Assembly: GCF_003966145.1 (NCBI RefSeq)
Contig: NZ_RXNR01000004.1
Coordinates: 61,755-125,754 of the forward strand
Length of the DNA: 64,000 nt
Reading direction: 5' to 3'
DNA from: Lysinibacillus telephonicus
GTDB taxonomy: Bacteria; Bacillota; Bacilli; Bacillales_A; Planococcaceae
The position numbers were made by a program, and so were the translations under genes. The notes under the pieces are model-generated. The model was not told the origin of the DNA. It did no database searches and was given only the letters and a program-made list of their open reading frames with translations. This document shows, piece after piece, positions 51,697-62,381 of this stretch (positions are counted from its first letter, which is position 1; every line of letters begins with the position of its first letter).

Positions 51697-53895
51697 ATGG
51701 CGAAAGAGCAAATATTGACGCCCGAAGATGTATTCGCGAAAGTCAAAGTATATATGAATGAGGAACATGTTGCTTTTGTAAAGAAAGCATACGAAGTTGC
51801 AAATGAAGCACATAAAGAACAGCTTCGCAGCTCAGGTGAACCGTATATTATCCATCCTATACAAGTTGCAGGCATTTTAGCTGAACTTCAAATGGATCCG
51901 GAAACGGTAGCTGCTGGTTTTCTTCACGATGTTGTAGAAGATACAACAGTTACAAGGGACGATTTAGTTAGAGAGTTTAATGAAGAAGTAGCCATGCTTG
52001 TAGACGGCGTTACAAAATTAGGTAAAATTAAATATTTATCTAAAGAGGAGCAACAAGCTGAAAATCATCGAAAAATGTTTGTTGCAATGGCTCAAGACAT
52101 CCGTGTTATTTTAATTAAACTTGCTGACCGTCTTCATAATATGCGAACATTGAAGCACTTATCTGCTGAGAAACAACGACGCATTTCAAATGAAACATTA
52201 GAAATTTTTGCACCACTTGCTCACCGCCTAGGAATTTCGAAAGTAAAATGGGAGCTTGAAGATACAGCATTACGGTATTTAAATCCTCAACAATATTATC
52301 GAATTGTCAGCTTGATGAAAAGAAAACGAGTTGAACGAGAAGCCTATTTAGAAAACGTAATGAACGAAATAAAGTCACAGCTTCATGATGTCGAAATTGA
52401 TGCTGAAATATATGGTCGCCCAAAACATATTTATAGCATCTACCGAAAAATGGTTTTACAAAATAAACAATTCAATGAAATTTATGATTTGCTGGCAGTA
52501 CGTATATTAGTAGATAGCATAAAAGATTGCTATGCCGTTTTAGGAATTGTACACACATTATGGAAACCGATGCCAGGTCGTTTTAAAGATTATATAGCGA
52601 TGCCAAAGCAAAATCTATATCAATCATTGCATACAACTGTCATTGGACCTTATGGCGACCCATTAGAAGTGCAAATTCGTACGAAGGAAATGCATCAAAT
52701 CGCAGAATACGGGATTGCTGCACACTGGGCGTATAAGGAAGGGAAAACCGTTAATAACGAGAAGGAGAGCATCGACCAAAAATTAACTTGGTTCCGAGAA
52801 ATTTTAGAGTTCCAAAACGAATCGTCCAATGCGGAAGAATTTATGGAATCTTTAAAATTCGATTTATTCTCAGATATGGTATATGTGTTTACGCCAAAAG
52901 GGGATGTAATCGAGCTTCCTTCAGGCTCGGTGCCAATCGACTTTGCATATCGTGTCCATTCAGAGGTAGGGAATCGGACAATCGGAGCTAAAGTAAACGG
53001 GAAAATGGTTCCTCTAGATACTCTTTTAAAAACAGGGGATATTATTGAAATCTTAACGTCTAAACAATCGTTTGGACCTAGCAGAGATTGGCTGAAAATT
53101 GCTCAAAGCTCTCAAGCAAAACATAAAATTAAACAATTCTTTAAGAAACATTTGCGTGAGGAAAATGTTGTAAAAGGCAAAGAGCTCATTGAAAAAGAGA
53201 TCAAGTCTCAAGATTTTGATAGTAAAGAAGTTCTTTCTCCGGCCAATATGAAGCGTGTACTAGATAAATTAAATTACACGAATGAAGAGGATTTATTTGC
53301 CGCAGTTGGTGTCGGTGGTATAACAGCTCAACAAATTGTTAATCGTTTAGCAGAAAAGAAAAGAAGAGAACGCGAGCAGGAAGAAGCGCTTGAAAAAATT
53401 GTAAAGGAAATGCAAAACCCTTCAACAAAAAAACGTAAAACAGAATCAGGGGTTATTGTTAAAGGGATTGATAATTTACTTATTCGATTATCACGTTGCT
53501 GTACACCTGTTCCCGGCGATGAAATTGTTGGATTTATTACGAAAGGACGCGGAGTTTCAGTCCATCGTGGAGACTGTCCGAATATTCAAGATGGGCAGCA
53601 TGCTGACCGTTTAATAGAAGTAGAATGGGAGCATGGCGAGACGCAGGTTAGAAAAGAATATCCGGTTGATATAGAAGTATCTGCATTTGATCGCCCAGGA
53701 ATCTTAAATGATGTTATGCATGCTGTTACTGAGGCTAAAACAAATATTTTAGCAGTGACAGGTCGTGCAGATCACGATAAAATTGCAACCATTCACTTAA
53801 CAATCTCGATTTCGAACATTTCTGGATTGCATAAAGTAGTGGAACGTATTAAACAATTACCTGATATCTATTCCGTTCAACGAGTAATAAATTAA
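51697..53895 (+). CDS. relA: Bifunctional (p)ppGpp synthetase/hydrolase RelA
   Basis: Makes and degrades the stringent-response alarmone. 732 residues: HD hydrolase domain (about 25-200: HPIQVAGILAEL, FLHDVVEDT, KLADRLHNMRTL), synthetase domain (about 230-345: RPKHIYSIYRKM, RVLVD-type IRILVDSIKDCYAVLG, KDYIAMPKQNLYQSLHT), TGS (about 390-450), zinc-finger region CCTPVPGDEIVGFITKG, and ACT (about 655-730). Ribosome site AAGGTGG precedes the ATG. Followed by dtd. Confidence 0.97.
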   Translation: MAKEQILTPEDVFAKVKVYMNEEHVAFVKKAYEVANEAHKEQLRSSGEPYIIHPIQVAGILAELQMDPETVAAGFLHDVVEDTTVTRDDLVREFNEEVAMLVDGVTKLGKIKYLSKEEQQAENHRKMFVAMAQDIRVILIKLADRLHNMRTLKHLSAEKQRRISNETLEIFAPLAHRLGISKVKWELEDTALRYLNPQQYYRIVSLMKRKRVEREAYLENVMNEIKSQLHDVEIDAEIYGRPKHIYSIYRKMVLQNKQFNEIYDLLAVRILVDSIKDCYAVLGIVHTLWKPMPGRFKDYIAMPKQNLYQSLHTTVIGPYGDPLEVQIRTKEMHQIAEYGIAAHWAYKEGKTVNNEKESIDQKLTWFREILEFQNESSNAEEFMESLKFDLFSDMVYVFTPKGDVIELPSGSVPIDFAYRVHSEVGNRTIGAKVNGKMVPLDTLLKTGDIIEILTSKQSFGPSRDWLKIAQSSQAKHKIKQFFKKHLREENVVKGKELIEKEIKSQDFDSKEVLSPANMKRVLDKLNYTNEEDLFAAVGVGGITAQQIVNRLAEKKRREREQEEALEKIVKEMQNPSTKKRKTESGVIVKGIDNLLIRLSRCCTPVPGDEIVGFITKGRGVSVHRGDCPNIQDGQHADRLIEVEWEHGETQVRKEYPVDIEVSAFDRPGILNDVMHAVTEAKTNILAVTGRADHDKIATIHLTISISNISGLHKVVERIKQLPDIYSVQRVIN

Positions 53896-53913
53896 TCAAA
53901 ATAGAGGTAAAAG

Positions 53914-54363
53914 ATGAGAGTAGTTATACAACGAAGTAAACAAGCATCTGTTACTGTCGATGGCGAAGTAACAGGTGCAATTGATAAAGGATATGTATTA
54001 TTAGTAGGATTAACTCATAGCGACACTCTGGAAGATGTACAATATGCAGCGAAAAAAGTTGCAGAGCTAAGATTATGGGAAGATGAGACTGGTAAAATGA
54101 ATCATTCTATCATTGACCATGGTGGAGATATTTTATCAGTTTCACAATTTACTTTATATGCAGAAACAAAAAAGGGTAGAAGGCCAAGTTTTATAGATGC
54201 AGCACGTCCTGAACAGGCTCGCCCGTTATGGGAAGCATTTAATGAAGAGCTAAAGAAATATGGTTTAAAAGTTGAGACGGGTATTTTTGGAGCAATGATG
54301 GATGTTTCTCTAATTAATGATGGGCCAGTTACGGTAATTGTCGAATCTAAAACTAAAGAGTAG
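53914..54363 (+). CDS. dtd: D-aminoacyl-tRNA deacylase
   Basis: 149-residue proofreading enzyme that removes D-amino acids (and glycine from tRNA-Ala) from tRNAs. Family motifs [17 protein letters not shown], the chirality-checking SQFTLYA and the Gly-cisPro motif region [11 protein letters not shown] are present. It lies 18 bases after relA, the normal Bacillus pair. Confidence 0.97.
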   Translation: MRVVIQRSKQASVTVDGEVTGAIDKGYVLLVGLTHSDTLEDVQYAAKKVAELRLWEDETGKMNHSIIDHGGDILSVSQFTLYAETKKGRRPSFIDAARPEQARPLWEAFNEELKKYGLKVETGIFGAMMDVSLINDGPVTVIVESKTKE

Positions 54364-54423
54364 TAGCAAACAATTCTTTACTCCCATACTATAAAACCAG
54401 TATATAGAAAAAGGAGTGGAAGA

Positions 54424-54645
54424 TTGGCTCGTTTAGATAAAGTAATTAGTCCTTATTTTAACGAAACAGCAAAAAATTTAATAGGACAGAAAATAACTGT
54501 TCAAACATCTGATAAAATTGTACAGCAGGGAATTCTAAGGCATGTTTTGCCTCAATACATTGTGCTAGAAATTGGTCAAGTTCCATTCTTTATTCATACA
54601 GAACAAATTATCTGGCTTTCATTGGATGGACCGAATAATTTTTGA
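54424..54645 (+). CDS. Small DUF2642-type (Hfq-like fold) protein
   Basis: 73 residues with a TTG start after AAAAAGGAG. The core NLIGQKITVQTSDKIVQQGILRHVLPQYIVLEIGQVPFFIHTEQIIWLS in parts matches the beta pattern of DUF2642, small proteins linked to spore coats in Bacillus. Function unknown. It converges on the amidase gene with a shared terminator. Confidence 0.7.
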   Translation: MARLDKVISPYFNETAKNLIGQKITVQTSDKIVQQGILRHVLPQYIVLEIGQVPFFIHTEQIIWLSLDGPNNF

Positions 54646-54691
54646 TTTAAAGCAATTAAAAGAGCTGGTATTTTTGAAAAATGATTAAACG

Positions 54692-54727
54692 AAAGGAGTT
54701 GCTCCTAAAAATGGAGCAACTCCTTAT
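54692..54727. terminator. Bidirectional terminator between the DUF2642 gene and the amidase gene
   Basis: AAGGAGTTGCTCC pairs with GGAGCAACTCCTT around TAAAAAT. Works for both converging genes. Confidence 0.92.
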
Positions 54728-56358
54728 TAATTTTCAAGTTGTGCATCAAAATAATTTAGTATACCTTGATAAATTCCTAGTGTAGCTTGTTCTCTATAGT
54801 AATCTGTTGTAACTATACGTTCTTCATTAGGATTGCTTAAATAACCTAATTCTATTAAGATAGCTTTTTGTTTATTTTCTCGTAATACTAAATAGTTTCC
54901 AGGCTGTACACCACGGTCCCGCAATGTTACTTTTTCTGCTAGTCCATCATGTACATATTCCGCAAGCTGGCTTTGATAATTATTAGTATAGTATGTTGTA
55001 AATCCAGAAATGGAGCTATCTTCGGTTGCATCGTAATGGATGCTTATATAAGCATCCGCAGCGTACTGGTGTGAAATAGAAACACGTTTACGTAAGTCAA
55101 CGTAAACATCAGATTCTCTCGTTAAAATTACCTCTGCACCAGCAGAACGTAATTTTGATTTAAGTAACTCAGCGGTTTTTAAGTTAATATCCTTTTCTTC
55201 GGTTCCACGGACACCCGTTGTCCCCATATCATTTCCGCCATGTCCAGGATCAAGAACAATTGTTACCCCTTTTAAAGTACCTTTTTTACGCTCTTCTTGC
55301 TTTTTTTCTTGTCCCTGAGTGTTTTGATCATTTGTCGAAACAACCCAATTTGCAACAAATGCGGAAGTATTTTCATCTATTTTAACTTCATACCAATCGT
55401 CCTTAGAAGAAATAATACTAAACTTTTCTCCAGCATTCGCATGCACTACAATATTTGAAGAAGTTGAAGGCTCCTCTCGAAGGTTTGTCCCATTATAAAT
55501 AATTGTTACTACATTAGAAGAATCACCCTCGGGATTTGCTTCATTGTTTGAAGATGTATGCTGATCAGGGTTTACAGTAAATGTTCCATAAAAGCTATAA
55601 ACCCAACCTTTTACTTCGTCATTTTGAATTTTCACCCAATTATTATTGCGTTCTAGTACTTCGAATTGGTCACCCTTATTGACAACACCTAATTTTTTTG
55701 AAGATAAATCCGCTTTTTTACGAACATATAATGCATCAACAACAACTGTGAATGTGTTTGGATCTATTTCAATACTCGAATTCGAAGAAGACTCTCCTTC
55801 TTCTGTATCTGACTCACTAGATTCTGTTAAATTACTATTTACGTTGCCAACATTGTCATTGACTGATACATAATCACTAGAAATCCATCCGGTCGTTCCA
55901 TTGTAATTAATTTGCAGCCAACCATTTTGCTCTTTTAAAACTTCTGCTTCATCTCCAGTATTTAATTGATTTAAAATAGCAGAATTCACAGACGGTTCTG
56001 AACGTAAGTTAAGATGATCTACTTGTGAGATTGCAGTTTTGTTAATGGAAGGCTCACTTTCTGTCTTTTTTGTTGAAGTTAGCCATGAGGCAACCCATCC
56101 TTCCTCATCTCCAACTTGAACATGATACCAATCATCTTGTTTCTCAATAAAAGTAAGCTCTTGATTTTGTTTTAAAGTCTTAATAATTGGAAAAGATAAT
56201 CCAGGCCCTTCTCTTAAATATAATTTTTCAGCAGATACGATTAAATCTGATTGCTTGTCATCGAAAGCAAATGCATTATTCGGTTCATATGTAGAAGCGA
56301 AAATCAATGAATAGAATAATATAATAGTAAGAATTAAATGGAACCTTTTTCGGTACAT
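54727..56358 (-). CDS. Secreted SH3b / N-acetylmuramoyl-L-alanine amidase
   Basis: 543 residues. A signal peptide (first about 32, FHLILTIILFYSLIFASTYEPNNAFA) is followed by four bacterial SH3 repeats (about 38-95, 105-165, 200-258, 283-342; each with LYLREGPG or LNLRSEPS type starts and a GWV end). The catalytic Amidase_3 domain (about 360-543) has GVTIVLDPGHGG, the zinc glutamate in GTEEKDINL, SIHYDA, and the catalytic glutamate in ILIELGYLSN. Cuts the bond between muramic acid and the stem peptide. Two ATG codons stand in tandem; 56358 has better spacing from AAAGGAGG, 56361 is the alternative. Confidence 0.93.
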   Translation of the reverse strand: MYRKRFHLILTIILFYSLIFASTYEPNNAFAFDDKQSDLIVSAEKLYLREGPGLSFPIIKTLKQNQELTFIEKQDDWYHVQVGDEEGWVASWLTSTKKTESEPSINKTAISQVDHLNLRSEPSVNSAILNQLNTGDEAEVLKEQNGWLQINYNGTTGWISSDYVSVNDNVGNVNSNLTESSESDTEEGESSSNSSIEIDPNTFTVVVDALYVRKKADLSSKKLGVVNKGDQFEVLERNNNWVKIQNDEVKGWVYSFYGTFTVNPDQHTSSNNEANPEGDSSNVVTIIYNGTNLREEPSTSSNIVVHANAGEKFSIISSKDDWYEVKIDENTSAFVANWVVSTNDQNTQGQEKKQEERKKGTLKGVTIVLDPGHGGNDMGTTGVRGTEEKDINLKTAELLKSKLRSAGAEVILTRESDVYVDLRKRVSISHQYAADAYISIHYDATEDSSISGFTTYYTNNYQSQLAEYVHDGLAEKVTLRDRGVQPGNYLVLRENKQKAILIELGYLSNPNEERIVTTDYYREQATLGIYQGILNYFDAQLEN

Positions 56359-56538
56359 CATTTGCCTCCTTTGTTGTTTTATCTGGTATTAATAGGTAGT
56401 AATGTATCACTGTTCATCCCCGTGCTGCTAAAAATCTTACTGATTGAAGTTTCACTTTATCAAATAATTGAATTAACAAAATCTCTCTTTTATTGTAAAA
56501 TCAATTAAGGGTTAAAATCTACTCTTTTTTGAAAATGG

Positions 56539-56567
56539 TTGACAACTTTAAGTCACACACTTAAGAT
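56539..56567 (+). promoter_or_regulatory. Promoter of the hisS-aspS T-box
   Basis: TTGACA at 56539-56544, a 17-base spacer and TAAGAT at 56562-56567. Together with the T-box it fills the 606-base gap before hisS. Confidence 0.75.
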
Positions 56568-56584
56568 AAGATATATTGTGAATA

Positions 56585-56855
56585 TACAGTACAATACCAA
56601 TGATCAAGAAAGTAGCAATTACCACTGCTGAAAAGAGAAGGAAAGACTTGGCTGAAATCTATCCTACAGTAAGTAGCTGTGAACAACACTTGTGAGGTTT
56701 TTTTTCGAAAGCACATTTGTTAGTAGGGAAAAACGGAAACGGCCGTTATCCGTATACGAGAGGGTGTACTATATGTACATCAACTAGGGTGGAACCGCGG
56801 AAGAAATTATAGCTTTCGTCCCTTGCATAGTTGCATGGGATGAAAGCTTTTTTTA
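56585..56855 (+). promoter_or_regulatory. T-box leader of hisS-aspS (histidine specifier)
   Basis: T-box sequence AGGGTGGAACCGCGG at 56786-56800 and a terminator at 56811-56854. On the 3' side of stem I, GAACAACACTTG contains the His codon CAC at 56697-56699, the likely specifier. It should couple hisS (and aspS) transcription to uncharged tRNA-His. Confidence 0.9.
56811..56854 (+). terminator. T-box terminator hairpin before hisS
   Basis: AGCTTTCGTCCC pairs with GGGATGAAAGCT followed by seven T. Confidence 0.9.
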
Positions 56856-56967
56856 ATGGCGAAGTTCTAATCCTATTTGAATCACTCCGTACAATCTAGA
56901 ATAACTATGAAACGGCTAAGAAATCTATCTAGAAAAAATGTTGAAAGGTAGAAAGGAGAATAAAGAG

Positions 56968-58236
56968 ATGGCTTTTAAAGTACCTAGAGGAACGCAAGAT
57001 ATTTTGCCGGAGCAAACTTCTAAGTGGCAAAAGGTTGAATCAATACTTCGTGATTTGAGCCGTGTCTATCGCTATAAAGAAATTCGCACTCCTATTTTTG
57101 AACAAACAGAATTGTTTCAACGTGGAGTAGGAGATACAACAGACATTGTTCAAAAAGAAATGTATACTTTCGATGATCGTGGAGGCCGTTCTTTAACACT
57201 TCGACCAGAAGGAACTGCAGCTGCTGTCCGTGCATATGTTGAACATAAAATGTTCGGAAATCCCGATCAACCAGTAAAACTATCATATATTGGACCAATG
57301 TTTCGTTATGAACGTCAGCAAGCTGGCCGTTATCGTCAATTCGTACAATATGGTGTAGAAGCGATTGGAAGTGCAGATCCTGCAATTGATGCAGAAGTCA
57401 TTTCATTGGCAATGGATATTTATCAAACAGTCGGATTAAAGGATTTAAAATTGGTAATTAACTCTTTAGGTGATAAAGAAACTAGAGCTGCTCACAGAAC
57501 AGCATTAATCAATCATTTTGAACCAAGTATCGGTGAATTTTGTACGGATTGTCAAAATCGTTTAGCAAAGAATCCGCTGCGTATTTTAGACTGTAAAAAA
57601 GACCATGATCATCCGCTAATGAAAACAGCACCTGCTTTAACAGACTATTTAACAGAATCCTCAGCCCAATACTTCGGCCAAGTAAAAAAATATTTAGAAG
57701 TATTAGGCATTCCATATGAAGTAGACCCAAATCTAGTTCGTGGACTTGATTATTATAATCATACTGCATTTGAGATAATGAGTACTGCTGACGGTTTTGG
57801 CGCTATTACAACTCTTTGCGGTGGTGGACGCTACAACGGTTTAGTTGAGGATATTGGTGGACCAGAAGTACCAGGTATTGGCTTTGCAATGTCAATTGAA
57901 CGTTTACTTTTAGCGCTTGAAGCTGAAGGAATTGAGCTTGATGTAAAAGATAGCTTAGATATTTATGTTGTAGCAATTGGCGATGAAGCAAAATTAAAAT
58001 CAGCAGAATTAATTAGTTCATTCCGTGCAAAGGGAATTTCTGCTGACATGGATTATGTGGATCGCAAAATGAAAGCACAAATGAAATCTGCCGATCGATT
58101 AGGTGCCAAATTTGTCATCGTTATTGGTGAATCAGAGCTTGAAGAAAGCGCAGTAAATGTTAAAGAAATGGAATCTGGTAATCAAGAAAAAGTCCCATTC
58201 CATGATTTAGTAAATTACTTACTTGAAAACAAATAA
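56968..58236 (+). CDS. hisS: Histidyl-tRNA synthetase
   Basis: Class II synthetase, 422 residues. Family motifs: [11 protein letters not shown], motif 2 [16 protein letters not shown], the His-A segment [15 protein letters not shown] and CGGGRYNGL, motif 3 [13 protein letters not shown]-terminal anticodon-binding domain follows. ATG 56968 has AAAGGAG upstream and matches the family start. First gene after the T-box. Confidence 0.98.
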   Translation: MAFKVPRGTQDILPEQTSKWQKVESILRDLSRVYRYKEIRTPIFEQTELFQRGVGDTTDIVQKEMYTFDDRGGRSLTLRPEGTAAAVRAYVEHKMFGNPDQPVKLSYIGPMFRYERQQAGRYRQFVQYGVEAIGSADPAIDAEVISLAMDIYQTVGLKDLKLVINSLGDKETRAAHRTALINHFEPSIGEFCTDCQNRLAKNPLRILDCKKDHDHPLMKTAPALTDYLTESSAQYFGQVKKYLEVLGIPYEVDPNLVRGLDYYNHTAFEIMSTADGFGAITTLCGGGRYNGLVEDIGGPEVPGIGFAMSIERLLLALEAEGIELDVKDSLDIYVVAIGDEAKLKSAELISSFRAKGISADMDYVDRKMKAQMKSADRLGAKFVIVIGESELEESAVNVKEMESGNQEKVPFHDLVNYLLENK

Positions 58237-58266
58237 TTCACTTTGTAATAAATGGAGGAAATAATA

Positions 58267-60039
58267 ATGGCTCAAAGAACGCATGCATGCGGTGAATTAA
58301 ATGAACAACAGCAAGGACAAAAAGTTGTACTTAAAGGCTGGGTGCAAAGACGCCGTGATTTAGGCGGATTAATTTTCGTTGATGTTCGTGATCGAACTGG
58401 CATTGTGCAAGTTGTATTTGGTGATGAAGCCAAAGAAGCTTTAGCAATCGCCGATAAAATTCGTAACGAATATGTAATTGAAGTGGAAGGTACAGTCGTA
58501 CTTCGTGATGAGAGTCAAGTAAATCCAAATTTAAAAACAGGTAAAATTGAAGTAGTTGCATCTTCAATAACAATTATTAACGAATCGAAGAACCCTCCGT
58601 TTGCAATTGATGATAAAGTAGAAATTGGGGAAGATATTCGCTTAAAATATCGCTACTTAGACTTGCGTCGACCAGTTATGTACAATACGTTTAAATTACG
58701 TTCAGATATTACGCGTTCAATTCGTAATTTCTTACAAAATGAAGGCTTCTTAGAAGTGGAAACGCCAATTTTAACAAAATCAACTCCAGAGGGTGCTCGC
58801 GACTATTTAGTACCGTCCCGTGTACATGAAGGTGAGTTTTATGCATTACCGCAATCACCACAATTATTTAAGCAATTATTAATGGTATCTGGTTTTGAAA
58901 AATACTTCCAAATCGCTCGTTGCTTCCGTGATGAAGATTTACGTGCAGATCGTCAGCCTGAATTTACGCAAGTCGATATCGAAACTTCATTTATGTCAAT
59001 GGATGAAATTATTGAAATGAATGAGCGTTTAATTCAAACAGTAATGAAAGAAGCAAAAGGTGTAGATGTTCAACTTCCATTCCAGCGCATGACATATAAA
59101 GAAGCAATGGATCGTTTCGGTTCTGATAAACCGGATGTTCGATTTGGTTTAGAACTCGTACAGCTTTCTGAAATTGTAAAAGATTCTTCATTCAAAGTCT
59201 TTGCATCAACTGTCGAGTCAGGTGGAGAAGTAAAAGCAATCAACGTTAAAGGTTCAGCGGACAAATATTCACGCAAAGATATTGATGCATTAACTGAATT
59301 TGTAGCTATTTATGGGGCGAAAGGATTAGCTTGGTTAAAAGTTACAGAAGAAGGATTGAATGGACCAATTGCAAAATTCTTTGAAGGTGAAATTGCTGAA
59401 AACTTAATTAAAGCTACTAATGCTGAAGCTGGAGACCTATTATTGTTCGTTGCCGACAAATCTTCAGTTGTAGCAGCTTCATTAGGTGCTCTACGTAATA
59501 AACTAGGTAAAGAATTAGGTTTAATTGACGAATCTCAATATGCATTCCTATGGATTACAGATTGGCCATTGCTTGAGTATGATGAAGAAGCCGGCCGCTA
59601 TACAGCTGCTCACCACCCATTCACACGTCCTTTTGATGAGGATATTGAAAAAATGGATACAAATCCAGCAGAAGTTCGAGCACAAGCTTATGACATCGTA
59701 TTAAACGGCTATGAATTAGGTGGAGGATCTCTTCGTATTTTTGAACGCGACTTACAGGAAAAAATGTTCCAGCTTTTAGGTTTTACACAAGAAGAAGCTC
59801 AAGAACAATTTGGTTTCTTACTAGAAGCATTCGAATATGGTGTGCCGCCACATGGAGGTTTAGCTTTCGGTCTAGACCGCTTCGTAATGCTTCTCGCAGG
59901 ACGTACAAATTTACGTGATACAATCGCATTCCCGAAAACAGCTACTGCAAGCTGTTTATTAACATCAGCCCCAAGCGAAGTTTCAAATGCACAATTAGAA
60001 GAACTTAGCTTAGCTGTAAAGAAGAAAAAAGAAGACTAA
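58267..60039 (+). CDS. aspS: Aspartyl-tRNA synthetase
   Basis: Class IIb synthetase, 590 residues: N-terminal OB fold ([26 protein letters not shown]), class II motif 2 [20 protein letters not shown], a GAD insertion domain in the middle, and motif 3 [16 protein letters not shown]. It is cotranscribed with hisS (30-base gap). The discriminating or non-discriminating type cannot be set by eye. Confidence 0.98.
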   Translation: MAQRTHACGELNEQQQGQKVVLKGWVQRRRDLGGLIFVDVRDRTGIVQVVFGDEAKEALAIADKIRNEYVIEVEGTVVLRDESQVNPNLKTGKIEVVASSITIINESKNPPFAIDDKVEIGEDIRLKYRYLDLRRPVMYNTFKLRSDITRSIRNFLQNEGFLEVETPILTKSTPEGARDYLVPSRVHEGEFYALPQSPQLFKQLLMVSGFEKYFQIARCFRDEDLRADRQPEFTQVDIETSFMSMDEIIEMNERLIQTVMKEAKGVDVQLPFQRMTYKEAMDRFGSDKPDVRFGLELVQLSEIVKDSSFKVFASTVESGGEVKAINVKGSADKYSRKDIDALTEFVAIYGAKGLAWLKVTEEGLNGPIAKFFEGEIAENLIKATNAEAGDLLLFVADKSSVVAASLGALRNKLGKELGLIDESQYAFLWITDWPLLEYDEEAGRYTAAHHPFTRPFDEDIEKMDTNPAEVRAQAYDIVLNGYELGGGSLRIFERDLQEKMFQLLGFTQEEAQEQFGFLLEAFEYGVPPHGGLAFGLDRFVMLLAGRTNLRDTIAFPKTATASCLLTSAPSEVSNAQLEELSLAVKKKKED

Positions 60040-60050
60040 TTTTTAAGAGC

Positions 60051-60092
60051 CTGTCCCAGAAGTATGTATAACAAACTTCTGGGACAGTTTTC
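60051..60092 (+). terminator. Terminator after aspS
   Basis: CTGTCCCAGAAGT pairs with ACTTCTGGGACAG, then TTTTC. Confidence 0.92.
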
Positions 60093-60253
60093 TTTATATG
60101 AAAATAATTTTAGATCTAATCTAGTGAGAATTAGATGAGTTTATCTATCTACTCAAATTAGTTCGATTTATATAAAGTAATATGAAAAATCTAGGAATAA
60201 AGATTTAAATCAGTCTATTTTTGAAAAAAATTTGATATTTTCTTTATTTTAGA

Positions 60254-60282
60254 TTGAAAATTCAGATAATTAATGTTAATAT
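60254..60282 (+). promoter_or_regulatory. Promoter of the 6S RNA
   Basis: TTGAAA at 60254-60259, a 17-base spacer and TAATAT at 60277-60282. Predicted start near 60290, which coincides with the 5' strand of the closing stem. Confidence 0.65.
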
Positions 60283-60289
60283 AAATTTA

Positions 60290-60490
60290 ACACGAATCCT
60301 GAAATGTTTGAAAAGCTTTTAACTGTTTTGACCGAACAATAAATCGTAGGGAACCCATATTTTGTCTTGGCAAACAAGCCCTGCAACTGGACGAGGGAAG
60401 TTTAAAGAGACGAAGCGGGTACCCACCTGCAAGGGAAGCGGGTTCAAAACGATGTTGTCAGCATGCGGCATATTTGGGATTCGTCCTGCC
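60290..60490 (+). ncRNA. ssrS: 6S RNA
   Basis: About 200 bases between aspS and tcdA, the place of the 6S-1 RNA gene (bsrA) in Bacillus subtilis. Closing stem: ACGAATCC (60292-60299) with GGATTCGT (60477-60484). Further long-range pairs, ATCGT/ACGAT and GAACCC/GGGTTC, flank a large internal bulge, and the distal arm has CCCTGCAACTGG and CCTGCAAGGG. This is the long broken rod typical of 6S RNA, which binds sigma-A RNA polymerase in stationary phase. Not tested with a covariance model. Confidence 0.8.
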
Positions 60491-60491
60491 T

Positions 60492-60525
60492 AAACTCTTC
60501 TACTTTTTGTGGAAGAGTTTTTATT
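60492..60525 (+). terminator. Terminator after the 6S RNA
   Basis: AAACTCTTC pairs with GAAGAGTTT followed by TTA. Confidence 0.8.
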
Positions 60526-60684
60526 TTGCATTATATTTAACTTGATAGTAATAGTTAGCTTTTGGAAATTAGCAATATCTTTTCCGATTTATGTATATTT
60601 CCATTATTTCGATACAAATTTACAGTATAGAATGCTATATGTTATAATTCCGGGTAGTAAAATATAGATTGAGAGGCATAAAAT

Positions 60685-61446
60685 ATGTTACATCAGTTTT
60701 CTAGAAACGAACTCGCTATCGGAAAAGAAGGACTTGAAAAATTAAAAAATAAAACCGTAGCAATTTTAGGAGTCGGTGGAGTTGGATCGTTTGCTGCGGA
60801 GGCATGTGCGCGCAGTGGCGTTGGACGCATTATTTTAGTTGATAAAGATAATGTTGATATTACAAATGTAAATCGACAATTAGTAGCTTATCTTTCTACA
60901 GTTGGAAAATCAAAATCAGCTGTTATGAAGGAACGCATAGCAGATATAAATCCAGAATGTGAAGTAATTGATATGCACATGTTCTATACAGAAGAAACTT
61001 ATGAGAAGTTCTTCGATCAAGGAATTGATTATGTTATTGATGCATCTGATACAGTTATGTACAAAATCCATCTTATGAAGGAATGTTTGAAAAGAGGTAT
61101 CCCAATTATTTCAAGCATGGGAGCAGCAAATAAAATGGATCCTACAAGATTTCAAATTGCAGATATTTCAAAAACACATACAGATCCACTCGCAAAGGTG
61201 ATTCGAACAAAGCTGCGAAAAGAAGGCATAAAAAAAGGTGTAACGGTTGTTTTCTCAGATGAATCTCCAATCGTAGTTCGCCCTGATGTTGTGGAGGAAG
61301 TAGGAAATCCAAATGCTCAAATTCGAAAGGCTAAAATGCCGCCATCATCAAACGCATTCTGTCCATCGGTAGCTGGCTTAATAGCAGCAAGCTGGGTAAT
61401 CAATCAAATTTTAAAAGACATCCACATTACAAGAGTACAGCAATAA
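60685..61446 (+). CDS. tcdA: tRNA threonylcarbamoyladenosine dehydratase
   Basis: E1-like enzyme (YrvM/TcdA) that cyclises t6A37 of tRNAs to ct6A. 253 residues: nucleotide-binding VAILGVGGVGSFAAEACARSGVG near residue 30, NRQLVA with the adenylation arginine, DASDTVMYK, and FCPSVAGLIAASWVI at the end. AGAGGC-type site precedes the ATG. Confidence 0.93.
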   Translation: MLHQFSRNELAIGKEGLEKLKNKTVAILGVGGVGSFAAEACARSGVGRIILVDKDNVDITNVNRQLVAYLSTVGKSKSAVMKERIADINPECEVIDMHMFYTEETYEKFFDQGIDYVIDASDTVMYKIHLMKECLKRGIPIISSMGAANKMDPTRFQIADISKTHTDPLAKVIRTKLRKEGIKKGVTVVFSDESPIVVRPDVVEEVGNPNAQIRKAKMPPSSNAFCPSVAGLIAASWVINQILKDIHITRVQQ

Positions 61447-61454
61447 ATATTATA

Positions 61455-61490
61455 AGGCTGTTCAGGCACAATGTTCTGAACAGCTTTTTT
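61455..61490 (+). terminator. Terminator after tcdA
   Basis: AAGGCTGTTCAG pairs with CTGAACAGCTT followed by TTTT. In the rest of the 416-base gap an inverted repeat ACATCCATTTGTA/TACAAATAGATGT lies at 61577-61614; its role is unknown, and the remainder is AT-rich. Confidence 0.85.
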
Positions 61491-61862
61491 CTTTTTATTG
61501 GCTTTAAAATAGTTGATTTAACAAGCTCATGTCAAAATGCCGCCTCGTTATAGGGGGCTTCCTGCTCTATGTTAGGTACATCCATTTGTATAAGTCATGT
61601 ACAAATAGATGTTTTCACGTAAAAAACCATTTGAGTAATAATTTGTATGAAATATTAAAATTATTTTCATAAAATAATATATTTCGACATAATTTAATTG
61701 ATAAGATTTGAAGAATAAAAGTAGGATTATTCTAAAAAACGACTTTTTTTCGAGGATATATCGCACTTTTTTCTTCACTTTTTATTTTCAGGATTATCAT
61801 TTGGATATTATTGTTATAGTATTCTTACATAAAGAATAAGGGGAGCAAGGGGGAGATTTAAA

Positions 61863-62381
61863 ATGTCAGCAAAAATTTCAGTCACAAGTAAAGCATTAAA
61901 TCTACTGCAGTTAAAAGAAACTATGGATGAAATTGTATTTAACCATATTGATTCAGCACAGAAATGGGAAAAAGCTTATAATGAGCTTAATGAATTAATA
62001 AATAGTACAGTTCACTTTTTTAATAGTCATGTTACAAAAGAGGGAGTACCTAGACAAAGTACGTATTGGGTGCTGTTTATGGATATTGCCTCAAGATTAA
62101 TTTATTTCCATACGGTTGCATACCATCATTTAAAAAAGGAACAAAATGAGGAAGTAACAAAAGATATTTTACAGTTGTACACGCTTGCTGCTAACTGTAT
62201 ACCAGATGTTCGGAAATTGGCTAGTGCCGAATTTTTGATGGAAGTTGCTCAAAGCTATGAAGAGCTTGAATATTATAAGGGTAAACAAGGTGAATTTGAA
62301 CGAGTAATCCTAGAACAAAACAATCGAGCAACTGATTGTATTAACGCTTTTAGTAAATTTGCTAAAATTTATAAAAAATAA
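61863..62381 (+). CDS. Hypothetical all-helical protein
   Basis: Unrecognised 172-residue protein with no signal or membrane segment. It looks alpha-helical throughout (LLQLKETMDEIVFNHIDSAQ, WVLFMDIASRLIYFHTVAYHHL, IPDVRKLASAEFLMEVAQSYEELEYY in parts). A strong ribosome site (AGGGGGAG) precedes the ATG. It lies between tcdA and rarA, which are neighbours in Bacillus, so it is an addition here. Function unknown. Confidence 0.75.
   Translation: MSAKISVTSKALNLLQLKETMDEIVFNHIDSAQKWEKAYNELNELINSTVHFFNSHVTKEGVPRQSTYWVLFMDIASRLIYFHTVAYHHLKKEQNEEVTKDILQLYTLAANCIPDVRKLASAEFLMEVAQSYEELEYYKGKQGEFERVILEQNNRATDCINAFSKFAKIYKK

Noticed and set aside
61572..61778. Minus-strand frame of 68 codons after tcdA
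   Set aside because: Low-complexity AT-rich reading through an inverted repeat, no ribosome site.
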